Positions 34,495-43,282 of a stretch of 64,000 bases of DNA are shown here, piece by piece (positions within the stretch are counted from its first letter, which is position 1; the number at the start of each line of letters is the position of its first letter). The notes below the pieces were generated by a model. It was not told the origin of the DNA. It saw only the letters and a program-made list of their open reading frames with translations, and did no database searches. The DNA is taken from positions 186,001 to 250,000 of the forward strand of contig JBAZNU010000005.1 in assembly GCA_041649015.1 (NCBI GenBank), in the 5' to 3' direction. The position numbers were made by a program, and so were the translations under genes. The DNA comes from Ignavibacteria bacterium (lineage in GTDB: Bacteria > Bacteroidota > Ignavibacteria > Tepidaquicellales > Tepidaquicellaceae).

Positions 34495-34550
34495 GAAATA
34501 AATACTGAATATGATTCAAAATATTCATACAGAATAAAAAATATGAATTT
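34450..34550 (+). repeat. Duplicated propeller leader, copy 2
   Basis: Homologous to 30825-30924 and placed directly before paralogue 3. Its left edge marks the junction at which the GH74-like frame stops making sense. Confidence 0.8.
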
Positions 34551-36062
34551 ATGAAAAGACAAATCTGGCAGACATTATTCTCATTAATCCTTTTTAGCAT
34601 TATCGTAATTTTATATTTATTTATTTCACAATCGGCAATAGCACAGATGCAATTCGAGTGGGTGAGGAATTATCCTAATTTTCAGGGACATTCAGCGGCA
34701 ATTGATTCTTCCGGAAATATTTATTCCGTTGGAGACTCATCAAGTTATTTGATAGTTTTTAAACATACTCCAAATGGAATTCTTATCTGGAAAAGAAAGC
34801 TAAATTACGTAAAGAGCAACTCACCTATACTTGTGTCGACAGATAAAAATAAAGACCTATATGTATCGTGCAGTAATATAGCGCATAATTATGTCTTGAC
34901 AAAATTTGATTCATCAGGGCAGTTGAAATGGGAGAATATATTAATTTATGGGGGGTATGACGAGCCTTACAGTATAGCCGTTGATAAGGCAGGTTTCATT
35001 TATTTGACAGGAGAAACATTTAATGGAATCACTAAATGCCTCACGGTAAAATATACTCCGCAAGGCGATACACTATGGACAAGAATTAACCCGGAATACG
35101 TAATGGGAGGGAACTATGTAAGTATTGATGACAGCGGATATGTTTACGTTGCTGGAGGTTATATTTCTTCCGGTGGAAGTTATTATTATGGAACTTTGAA
35201 ATACGATAATAATGGAAATCTGAAATGGTTTAGAAAGTATAGTTATCAGAATACGATTTCAAGAGGTCTTTGTGTAAAGCCTGACAACAAAGGTAATTGC
35301 TACGTTAGTGGATATATAACTTTGTATAATGGGAACTTCATTTCCGGGCTTATTAAATATGATTATAAAGGTGATTCAGTCTGGGTAAGAATTTTTGGAG
35401 ATTCTTTAACATATACATCCGGCTCAACAAATATTAATTTCGATGATATCGGAAACATATACTTATCTTCTATTTACACTTTAAAATATGACACAGCAGG
35501 TTATTTACTCTGGAATATATATAACGACAGTTACTCTACTTCATTTGCATTTCATAATAATCGTATATATTTTGCAGGGACGAGTTTATGGCAGGGTCCT
35601 GACAGTCTGCGTATTATTGAACGTGATGAAAAGGGAAACCTAATTAGCCAGAACTATTATCCCAAATCACCCTCTAAGCTTGATTTGAAATTTTATGACA
35701 ACTCATTTTATCTTATAATTAATTCTCAAGACTCTTTAATATTAATGAAATTCAGAACGTCCCCTAATAGCATCGTGAACAACACAACTATAATAAGTGA
35801 TTATAAATTACATCAGAACTTTCCGAATCCTTTTAATTCATCAACGAATATTAGTTATTCATTGCGTGTAAAAAGTTTAATAACTCTAAGGATATACGAC
35901 ATATCAGGAAAAGAAATTACAACTCTTGTGAATGGGTATAAATCCGCAGGTGAATATAAGATATTATTCGATGCAGTTAATCTATCTTCTGGGATTTATT
36001 TCTATTCTATGTTGGCTGATAATAAATTAATAGATACTAAAAAACTCATTATAGTAAAATAG
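34551..36062 (+). CDS. T9SS-sorted beta-propeller protein, paralogue 3
   Basis: A 503-residue secreted propeller protein. Its signal peptide and first mature residues (through QMQFEWVRNYP) match paralogue 1 in all but one residue (W for R at position 6), whereas the rest has diverged strongly. Blades follow the KYDNNGNLKW and DNKGNCYVSG pattern. Sorting domain: LHQNFPNPFNSSTNISYSL, YDISGKEITTL, ending TKKLIIVK. The near-identical N-terminus with divergent body supports recent segmental exchange. Confidence 0.86.
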   Translation: MKRQIWQTLFSLILFSIIVILYLFISQSAIAQMQFEWVRNYPNFQGHSAAIDSSGNIYSVGDSSSYLIVFKHTPNGILIWKRKLNYVKSNSPILVSTDKNKDLYVSCSNIAHNYVLTKFDSSGQLKWENILIYGGYDEPYSIAVDKAGFIYLTGETFNGITKCLTVKYTPQGDTLWTRINPEYVMGGNYVSIDDSGYVYVAGGYISSGGSYYYGTLKYDNNGNLKWFRKYSYQNTISRGLCVKPDNKGNCYVSGYITLYNGNFISGLIKYDYKGDSVWVRIFGDSLTYTSGSTNINFDDIGNIYLSSIYTLKYDTAGYLLWNIYNDSYSTSFAFHNNRIYFAGTSLWQGPDSLRIIERDEKGNLISQNYYPKSPSKLDLKFYDNSFYLIINSQDSLILMKFRTSPNSIVNNTTIISDYKLHQNFPNPFNSSTNISYSLRVKSLITLRIYDISGKEITTLVNGYKSAGEYKILFDAVNLSSGIYFYSMLADNKLIDTKKLIIVK

Positions 36063-36182
36063 TTCGCATAAAAATAGAGAGGAGGAAAAGAAGACGAAAC
36101 TACCATATTAAATACCGGATAATGGATTTTATGTTATTCCCTTTATTATAAAGGCAGGTGTTTTTATTTTTATCTAACAATT

Positions 36183-37841
36183 ATGGCTTTAAAATATAAA
36201 ATATTTTTTATTGTGTTTTCCGTTTTGTTAATATTTTCCAACGGATTTTCGCAAGTCTATCAGGAGTGGATAAGACATTATTCCAGTATCGGAAATAAAA
36301 CAGATTATGCTATCAGAGTCGTTACAGACAGAAATAATAATGTTTATGTAACCGGTAATACCGCGAATGATACAACTACTTTTGGTGATAATGTCGATAT
36401 TGTGACAATTAAATATAATTCTACCGGAGAAGTTAAATGGACAGCCAAATACAGAGCAGAGGCAATTTATAGCAGTGTAAATAGAAGCAATGATATTATA
36501 ACTGACAATAACGGAAATATTTATGTCACTGGTATGGAAGCCAAAGATTATGGAACGCAATATATTATACTTATAAAATATGATTCACTTGGAACAATGC
36601 GATGGATAAGAAAATATACCGGTCACGGGTATGATGTTACCGCAAATGCAGCATTTAGAATTGCATTGGATAAAGAAGGTAATATCTTAATTGCCGGAAC
36701 AAGCGTTGAGGAGGGATATAAACAAACATTCATAACTCTTAAATTTTCCCCCGCCGCAGAATTGTTATGGTATGATTCGTATATAGTTCCAAGAAAATAT
36801 AATTCGAATGATATTATCAGAGGTTTATGTGTCGATTCTCTGTGCAATGTTTATGTTGTCGGCCATTTTGATTCGAGCCGAGACGAAAGTGATTTTTGCA
36901 CAATTAAATATGACAAACTCGGTTACAGAAAATGGGTTTCCATTTATAAAAGGCAGGGTGATGATTATCCTACTAATATAGCTGTGGATAAAAACCTGAA
37001 CGTTTATGTTTCCGGAAGTTTCGGTTCTATGTCTCGCATGGGTACAATAAAATATGATTCGAACGGAGTATTCCAGTGGGCAAGGGATTATCAGGGCAGT
37101 GGGTGCTGTTATTGCCAGGGATATGATTTAAAAGTTGACAGTAAAAATAACGTAATAATAACAGGATTTGCAGATAATTCAAACACAGCAAGAGATATTG
37201 TAACAATTAAATATAACCCGGATGGGAATGTAATATGGTTAAGAATTTATGACGATGGGGTTAATGATTTCGATGTAGGTTATGAAATGGCTTTGGATAA
37301 ATATGATAATATTTATATTGCAGGATTAAGTATTAAACCATACACAGATGCAAATATGGTGGTTGTTAAGTATGATTCGACAGGTACGGAAAAATGGTCA
37401 AGAATTTATAACGGCACTGCAAACAATGCTGACGAGGCTTTTTCAATTACCTTAGATAACAACGGAAGTGTTATCATTGCAGGTTATAGTTCTGAAACTG
37501 GAACAGGAGAAGATTTTTGTATTATCAAATATTCGCTGTTAACCGGCATATCCGACCCTATTAATAACGAAATAAAAAACATTGCATCCTTGCGAAATTA
37601 TCCTAATCCGTTTAATCTATCTACAATAATCGAATATTCGATTCTCCGCGACAGTTATATTGAAATAACTTTATATGATGTTTCAGGAAAAGAAATGCAA
37701 ATTATTTATAAAGGAAATATAAATAAGGGAATACATAAACTCACATTATCTTCTAAAAACCTATCGAGCGGTATTTATTTTTGTAAATTGACAGTTAATG
37801 GTAAATCAACATCTATACACAGGCTAATAGTTATTAAGTAA
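36183..37841 (+). CDS. T9SS-sorted beta-propeller protein, paralogue 4
   Basis: A 552-residue secreted protein with clear SBBP-type blades of about 55 residues (VTDRNNNVYVTGNT, DIVTIKYNSTGEVKW, repeated about eight times). Signal peptide 1-23 (cut near GFSQ) is unlike those of the other four. It is the most regular propeller of the set. The sorting domain is a variant: LRNYPNPFNLSTIIEYSIL, YDVSGKEM, ending HRLIVIK. The upstream gap contains GAGAGGAGGA, also found after paralogue 2, a trace of duplication. Confidence 0.87.
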   Translation: MALKYKIFFIVFSVLLIFSNGFSQVYQEWIRHYSSIGNKTDYAIRVVTDRNNNVYVTGNTANDTTTFGDNVDIVTIKYNSTGEVKWTAKYRAEAIYSSVNRSNDIITDNNGNIYVTGMEAKDYGTQYIILIKYDSLGTMRWIRKYTGHGYDVTANAAFRIALDKEGNILIAGTSVEEGYKQTFITLKFSPAAELLWYDSYIVPRKYNSNDIIRGLCVDSLCNVYVVGHFDSSRDESDFCTIKYDKLGYRKWVSIYKRQGDDYPTNIAVDKNLNVYVSGSFGSMSRMGTIKYDSNGVFQWARDYQGSGCCYCQGYDLKVDSKNNVIITGFADNSNTARDIVTIKYNPDGNVIWLRIYDDGVNDFDVGYEMALDKYDNIYIAGLSIKPYTDANMVVVKYDSTGTEKWSRIYNGTANNADEAFSITLDNNGSVIIAGYSSETGTGEDFCIIKYSLLTGISDPINNEIKNIASLRNYPNPFNLSTIIEYSILRDSYIEITLYDVSGKEMQIIYKGNINKGIHKLTLSSKNLSSGIYFCKLTVNGKSTSIHRLIVIK

Positions 37842-37868
37842 TTTTTATTAAATATCAAATTAAATTTT

Positions 37869-38104
37869 ATAAAAAAGATAATTTTTCTTTTGACATTTTT
37901 ATGTACTATTAATAATTTCACATTAGCCCAGAGCTATCGTGATATTAATTTCGAATACGGTGGATTTGTAACAGAAATTTATGTTGCAAAAAACGACAAC
38001 TTAATTGGCTACCAAATTTTATACGCAAGAACTGATGTGGGCGGTTTATATTGTTTTCGGATAATAAAATAATAGATACGAAAAAACTCATTTTAATTAA
38101 ATAA
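37869..38104 (+). pseudogene. GH74-like gene start fused out of frame to a T9SS tail
   Basis: From 37869 the frame reads a signal peptide (KKIIFLLTFLCTINNF, ending LAQ) but its first codon is ATA, so the start is lost; a TTG at 37890 is the only in-frame alternative. A GH74-like N-terminus follows (GGFVTEIYVAKN, ILYARTDVGGLY) up to about 38050. It then joins, in a different frame, the last codons of a sorting domain (SDNKIIDTKKLILIK, stop at 38102-38104). The tail runs one base from the start of paralogue 5, exactly as the tail of paralogue 1 runs into paralogue 2. Start loss, deletion and frame change mark it as dead. Confidence 0.82.
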
Positions 38105-38105
38105 T

Positions 38106-39710
38106 ATGAACATAAGATTAGCAGATAATCATGACTTAGTTTCTTACTTTGCAACCCGAAGAGGACGATTGTTTATTTTGTTTTACGTAATTGCGACTGT
38201 GACGTTGATTTATTCACAGCCGGTATTAGCACAGCCGCATTTTGAGTGGGTTAGGAATTATCCGATGGTGGGGCAGGATGCTGCACTTGATTCTGCAGGT
38301 AACATCTACATACTCGGAAGACCTGAAACTAACGGTGTTAGTATTATTAAATATAATCCTTCGGGTTCGATTATATGGACGAAAGTTCAACCATCGGTGA
38401 ACGGAGGTTATTTACATGCTGCTTCGGATAAATACGGAAATTTGTATTTTACTTTTTTTGACATGAATGATTCTTATTTCAGACTTACGAAATATGATTC
38501 AAGCGGTAATTATCAATGGACAAAATATTATGTAACGGGTGGCTTTAATACATATCCTCAGGCAATAGCTCTTGATACGACAGGTAATATATTTCTTATA
38601 GGGAACAGTCAAACAGCTACCGGTTCTCCATTTATCTTAAAGTATAATGCGCAGGGAGATTTATTATGGACAGCGAGTTCTACTATTAACAGAAGTGGAT
38701 TTTTTGCCGGTTTTGTAGATAAACCCGGAAATATTTATGTAACAGGTTACTGTAGAGACTCTAATAATTACTCTTTTGATTATTTAACGATTAAATTTAA
38801 CAATGCAGGAATCCAGCAATGGGCTAAGAGATATAACGGACCAGGTGACGATTATGATATAGCTGTAAGTGTAAAAGCCGATGACGAAGGGTATTGTTAT
38901 ATAACAGGTTCTGTAGCTATTGAAGGTCATGCCGGTACATCAGGAACAATAAAGTATGCTCCAAACGGCGATACTGTTTGGACTAGATTATATTCACTGG
39001 ATACAACAGACCAGTATGGCGGGGAATATTTAGAGATAGACGGTGATGGTAATGTTTATGTAACGGGTTGGGGACATAGCTTAACTGATTTTCAAGGCGA
39101 GTATAGAACAATAAAATATGATAAATATGGAAATTTATTGTGGATAATACATGATTCTAACGGTGTTTATCCCCAATCAATGGCAATTGACAGAAACAAT
39201 AATATTTTCATAACAGGACATAATCAGGCTTATAAATTTTATAGTGTTGGTTACAATTATTCAGGAATAATGATATGGGGTCTTTTATATCCCCCTGAGT
39301 ATATAGCATCATATCATGGAGGCATAAAAGTTTTGATTGATAAAAATAATTATCTATATGTATATGGCGGTTCACTTGATTCAGCGATATTATTAAAATA
39401 TTCAATAAGTACTGGCATTGTAAATCCAAATCAAAATATTGTTCAAGGTTATAAATTACATCAAAATTATCCTAACCCCTTTAACTCCTCAACCATCATC
39501 AGCTATTCTTTACCGGCAAAAGGTTACATCCACATTAAAATACATGATTTATTAGGCAAAGAAACTGCTTCGTTAGTTAATGAGAATAAATCAGCCGGTA
39601 ATTATGAAGTAAAATTCGAAGAACATAATTTATCAACGGGTGTATATTTTTATACGCTTTTTGTGAACGGACAGAAAATGGACATAAAGAAAATGATGGT
39701 TATTAAATAA
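38106..39710 (+). CDS. T9SS-sorted beta-propeller protein, paralogue 5
   Basis: A 534-residue secreted propeller protein. The N-terminus (LVSYFATRRGRLF, then a hydrophobic core and QPHFEWVRNYP) is shared with paralogue 2. The body has blades of the type DYLTIKFNNAGIQQW and DGDGNVYVTGWG, closer in style to paralogue 4 than to 2. Sorting domain: LHQNYPNPFNSSTIISYSL, HDLLGKETASL, ending IKKMMVIK. It is the last of the array. The mixture of a paralogue-2 head and a different body again suggests exchange at the signal-peptide boundary. Confidence 0.87.
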   Translation: MNIRLADNHDLVSYFATRRGRLFILFYVIATVTLIYSQPVLAQPHFEWVRNYPMVGQDAALDSAGNIYILGRPETNGVSIIKYNPSGSIIWTKVQPSVNGGYLHAASDKYGNLYFTFFDMNDSYFRLTKYDSSGNYQWTKYYVTGGFNTYPQAIALDTTGNIFLIGNSQTATGSPFILKYNAQGDLLWTASSTINRSGFFAGFVDKPGNIYVTGYCRDSNNYSFDYLTIKFNNAGIQQWAKRYNGPGDDYDIAVSVKADDEGYCYITGSVAIEGHAGTSGTIKYAPNGDTVWTRLYSLDTTDQYGGEYLEIDGDGNVYVTGWGHSLTDFQGEYRTIKYDKYGNLLWIIHDSNGVYPQSMAIDRNNNIFITGHNQAYKFYSVGYNYSGIMIWGLLYPPEYIASYHGGIKVLIDKNNYLYVYGGSLDSAILLKYSISTGIVNPNQNIVQGYKLHQNYPNPFNSSTIISYSLPAKGYIHIKIHDLLGKETASLVNENKSAGNYEVKFEEHNLSTGVYFYTLFVNGQKMDIKKMMVIK

Positions 39711-40256
39711 ATAGGATGTTCTTTAATAAATTTAAAGAAGAATATGGTAAAATTATAAATAATTAATTAGTTCGGCAAAGTCTTTAATGAATCCATGTTA
39801 AAGTGCAAAATGCGTCAAATCTCTTCTCTGCAAAAAATTTCAGTACCTGTTGTCTATATTACTTTTAAAGAAACAACCAATATTTTACTCTTCGGATGGT
39901 AACTTTATTTATTACGCAATCCGGCGGTGTAGTTTTTATTTTTCCGTCTATTGACATTATGGAACTTTTTTAATAATTTTATGTTTATATTCATGAACAA
40001 ATATTTAATAAAATTATGTTAAAACTGTTAGAAGCGATACATCTAAAAACAGCAAAAATCTCTACTTTCTACACTTCACTCACACATTACTAACACTTTA
40101 CTTACACAATTTTTACACACTTCTTATATACACCTTGTATAGCAGCTTAATAGACCTTATATATGCAAAGCATAAAGTTCAGGAACCTATACCAAATATC
40201 AGCATTATTTTTGTTTAAACAATAAACTAAATTGCACTTTCAAAAATTACATTTTA
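39711..40256. other. 546-base intergenic region with an 84-base G-free tract
   Basis: No gene is seen. The first part is AT-rich. Bases 40053-40136 contain no G on the plus strand and carry frequent ACAC/TTACAC motifs (for example TTACACAATTTTTACACAC). The region precedes the rarD-like gene by 120 bases. No hairpin terminator for paralogue 5 is obvious. Confidence 0.6.
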
Positions 40257-41156
40257 TTGTCGTTGAATAGAGGTCTCTTATACGCATTCGCAGCTTACGC
40301 ATGGTGGGGGTTCTTTCCGCTTTATTGGAAACTGCTAATAAAAGTACCCGCTTTGCAATTGATTGGTCATAGAATTATTTGGTCATTTATTTCTTTGATT
40401 TCCGTTTTACTAATCTTAAATCAATGGAATTCATTTCGGAAATCAATTTTTGATTTTAAAATATTCAAAATTTATTTGCTTGCCGCTGTTCTTATCGGCT
40501 TGAATTGGTTTATGTATGTTTGGGCAGTGAATGCCGGTTATATTGTCGAAACCAGCCTCGGATATTTCATTAATCCTCTTATAAGTGTGTTGCTCGGTGT
40601 TTTATTCTTCAAGGAAAAATTAAAGCTGTGGCAATGGATTCCAATAATTCTTGCGGGCAGCGGAGTTCTATACATGACAATCTCAATTGGGGAGCTGCCG
40701 TGGATTGCACTTCTTCTTGCTTTTACATTCGGGTTTTACGGTATGATAAAGAAGATTGCACCTCTCAGCTCTTTACAGGGATTAACACTCGAAACAGTTA
40801 TTTTACTCCTCCCTGCACTCTTTTATTTAATTCAAGCTGAAAATTCAGGTGTGGGTGCATTCACTCATCAGGGTTTATTTACCGATTTTTTGATTGTCCT
40901 CGCTGGAGTTATAACAACCATTCCTCTTCTGCTCTTCGCTTCCGCAGCAAAGAGAATACCCCTTTCATACATCGGCGTTTTGCAGTATATCGCTCCAACA
41001 ATTCAGTTTTTGCTCGGCGTATTAGTCTTCAAAGAATCTTTCTCTGTTAATCAGTTCATCGGATTCTCTGCCGTATGGATAGCTCTTATAATTTTTGGAT
41101 TAAACAGTTTCGCGTCCTACAGAGCAAAATCTATATCTCCTCCCGAAATGGATTAA
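40257..41156 (+). CDS. rarD: RarD-type EamA family transporter
   Basis: A 299-residue inner-membrane protein with about ten helices (two EamA repeats). The TTG start is chosen because it gives the family start SLNRGLLYAFAAYAWWGFFPLYWK; no ATG lies nearby. RarD markers include RIIWSF near 45, INPLISVLLGVLFFKE at about 104-119 and YIAPTIQFLLGVLVFKE near the C-terminus. Substrate unknown; the family exports small metabolites. It stands alone. Confidence 0.9.
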   Translation: MSLNRGLLYAFAAYAWWGFFPLYWKLLIKVPALQLIGHRIIWSFISLISVLLILNQWNSFRKSIFDFKIFKIYLLAAVLIGLNWFMYVWAVNAGYIVETSLGYFINPLISVLLGVLFFKEKLKLWQWIPIILAGSGVLYMTISIGELPWIALLLAFTFGFYGMIKKIAPLSSLQGLTLETVILLLPALFYLIQAENSGVGAFTHQGLFTDFLIVLAGVITTIPLLLFASAAKRIPLSYIGVLQYIAPTIQFLLGVLVFKESFSVNQFIGFSAVWIALIIFGLNSFASYRAKSISPPEMD

Positions 41157-41351
41157 ATAATAACTAATTTTTTGATTTAATTATGGAACTGAATTAAGGG
41201 TACTAATTTTCCCCCTACATAATTTTATATATTGATTAATCCTTAATATATTGATATTTTAAATGTAACTTAAACAGTAATTATAATACAACATGTTTGT
41301 AATTACCGCATAAGTGAAGATTAATCATTAACTTAAATACAGGAGATTAAA

Positions 41352-41771
41352 ATGGAAGAAAACAAAATGGCTAAAGGTCTTATGATGGGATTTTTAGCAG
41401 GGGGAATAGTCGGTGCAGTTGTGGCTTTGCTCTATGCACCTAAGGCAGGAAGAGAACTAAGAAACGATATCAGAATCAAGAAGGATGAGTTTATCGACGA
41501 TACATCCGAATACATGAAGATTGCTAAGTCTAAAGCAAGCGACCTTATTAACGACGGAAAGAAAAAATCCGAACAGATTATTAAGGATGCTAAAGAAAAA
41601 GCAAATTCCCTTCTGGATGATGCTAATTCAGTTCTGAGCGATGCAAAAACAAAAGCGACTGAAAAATTCGGCGTCGCTAAGGAAAAAATCACCGTAGAGA
41701 GCGAAAGAATTAAAGATGCTTTTAAGGCGGGTGTTGATGCGTACAAGGACGAAAAATCCAAAGGTGTTTAA
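41352..41771 (+). CDS. YtxH domain protein
   Basis: A 139-residue protein with the YtxH pattern: a short Gly-rich membrane segment at about 10-28 (GLMMGFLAGGIVGAVVALLYAPKAG) followed by a long charged amphipathic helix of repeated Lys/Ala/Asp. A good ribosome site, AGGAG, lies at 41341-41345, 6 bases before the ATG, one of the few clear ones in the window. It is followed 17 bases on by a DUF948 gene, a pairing seen in many bacteria and linked to general stress, with no known biochemical activity. Confidence 0.88.
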   Translation: MEENKMAKGLMMGFLAGGIVGAVVALLYAPKAGRELRNDIRIKKDEFIDDTSEYMKIAKSKASDLINDGKKKSEQIIKDAKEKANSLLDDANSVLSDAKTKATEKFGVAKEKITVESERIKDAFKAGVDAYKDEKSKGV

Positions 41772-41788
41772 TCTTAAATTTTAAATAA

Positions 41789-42340
41789 TTGACACTCGAA
41801 GTCTTAAATATTGTTTCTGTAATTATTCAGATTATTCTTTTTGTCGTTCTTATTTTTGCAGTGTTTGCCTTGTCCGCTTATGTCAAGTCCCTAATGCAAA
41901 GGGTCGAGACTCTGCAGGATGAGTTTAACAAGTTCAAAGTCAAGGTTGAACCTTTAATAGATGATACAAAAGTATTAATTCAAAAGGTTAACAAAATCAC
42001 CGATAAAGTTGACGATAATATTGTTTACTTAAGTAAAGCGGTTGAGAAGGTTAAAACAGCTATTGACGACGTTGTTGATTTCAAAGACAAAATCGTCAGA
42101 AAAGTTGAACCGCCTATCGTTGACACTATTACTGCATTCTCGGCAATTGTCAAAGGAATAAAGGTATTCTCGGAGACTTGGAAATCTAAAAGACCCGAGA
42201 AGCGTTATATAAAACACGATGATGAACTGCTGTTCGATGCGGGTAACGATAACGATTATGAACTTGAAAAAGAATACGACGATATAAATAAAGAACTGAA
42301 TGAAGTCAGAAAGAAACTTGAAGAGATGAAGAGAGTATAA
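41789..42340 (+). CDS. DUF948 (YtxG-like) membrane-anchored coiled-coil protein
   Basis: A 183-residue protein starting at TTG; no ATG precedes the membrane segment. Residues about 5-32 are one N-terminal helix (IVSVIIQIILFVVLIFAVF). The rest is a long helix with heptad patterning, typical of DUF948, and an acidic tail with DDINKELNEVRKKLEEMKR. It forms a transcription unit with the YtxH gene and is closed by a strong hairpin. Confidence 0.85.
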   Translation: MTLEVLNIVSVIIQIILFVVLIFAVFALSAYVKSLMQRVETLQDEFNKFKVKVEPLIDDTKVLIQKVNKITDKVDDNIVYLSKAVEKVKTAIDDVVDFKDKIVRKVEPPIVDTITAFSAIVKGIKVFSETWKSKRPEKRYIKHDDELLFDAGNDNDYELEKEYDDINKELNEVRKKLEEMKRV

Positions 42341-42368
42341 TCTCTCACACTCTTTATATGTGTTTTAT

Positions 42369-42398
42369 AAGGTTAATTGCTGCAAAGCAATTAACCTT
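42369..42398. terminator. Bidirectional terminator overlapping the exonuclease III stop
   Basis: AAGGTTAATTGCT (42369-42381) pairs with AGCAATTAACCTT (42386-42398), a 13-base perfect stem with a GCAA tetraloop. The minus-strand gene stop (42391-42393) lies inside the right arm. It separates convergent genes. Confidence 0.88.
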
Positions 42399-43182
42399 TA
42401 TTATTTTTAATTTGAATCGATACAGGACAGTGGTCGCTTCCTTGCACATCTGAATGTATGTCAGCTTTGGCTATGTTCTTAACAAAACTGTTTGATACCA
42501 TAAAATAATCTATTCTCCACCCGACGTTCCTTTCTCTTGCACGCGTTACCATGTCCCAGTATGTGTAGTTCTCCGGCTCCTTGTTGAATTCACGAAATAT
42601 ATCCGTGTAGCCGAGGTTAATAATCTTGTCTATCCATTCCCGTTCCTCGGGCAGGAATCCCGAGTTCGTTTCATTTTGTTTGGGTCTTGCCAAATCAATT
42701 TCTTTATGTGCAGTGTTGTAATCTCCTGTTACTATAACACCTTTCCTCGAATAATATTTTCTCTGGAGTAGAAAAAACAGCTCATCGTAAAATCCAAGTT
42801 TGTATCTTACTCTCTCAGGTCCTCTCCCTCCGTTCGGGAAATAACAATTAGCCAGCACATAATCCTTAAACTCAAGTATTATGCATCTTCCCTCATCGTC
42901 ATAATAGTCATTTCCGATTCCAAGCGAAACATTTATCGGTTCCACCCTGGTATAAACCGCAACGCCTGAGTAACCCTTCTTCTTTGCAGAATGAAAATAC
43001 GATGTGTAACCTTTTATCTCCTTTAGCTCTCCCGGCAGCTGCTCAAAGTGAGCCTTCGTTTCCTGAAGACACAGAATGTCTGGTTTTGCGACTTTCATCC
43101 AGTCAAGAAAACCTTTCTTATGAACCGCTCTGAGTCCGTTCACATTCCATGAATATACTGTTGTATTTCTTGTTTTTGCCAT
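42391..43182 (-). CDS. xth: Exodeoxyribonuclease III
   Basis: A 263-residue AP endonuclease/3'-5' exonuclease of the ExoIII family acting in base excision repair. Motifs: WNVNG (12-16, Asn13 and following), CLQETK with metal-binding Glu41, GYSGVAVYTR, TGDYNTAH, and the catalytic GSDHCPV with Asp250-His251. The length is usual. It stands alone and converges with the DUF948 gene; its final codons fall within the shared terminator. Confidence 0.95.
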   Translation of the reverse strand: MAKTRNTTVYSWNVNGLRAVHKKGFLDWMKVAKPDILCLQETKAHFEQLPGELKEIKGYTSYFHSAKKKGYSGVAVYTRVEPINVSLGIGNDYYDDEGRCIILEFKDYVLANCYFPNGGRGPERVRYKLGFYDELFFLLQRKYYSRKGVIVTGDYNTAHKEIDLARPKQNETNSGFLPEEREWIDKIINLGYTDIFREFNKEPENYTYWDMVTRARERNVGWRIDYFMVSNSFVKNIAKADIHSDVQGSDHCPVSIQIKNNKG

Positions 43183-43282
43183 TAAACAAGATAATAATTA
43201 TTATATTCACTTTTTATTCCATTTCTTTTGCAAATTGTTTAATTTATTTTTGATAGATTTAAAATTAATATTCTATTCAGAT

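Noticed and set aside
43235..43282. Upstream TTG start for the GNAT-fused synthetase
   Set aside because: The 16 extra residues are hydrophobic and have no counterpart in the family; the ATG at 43283 gives the normal N-terminus.
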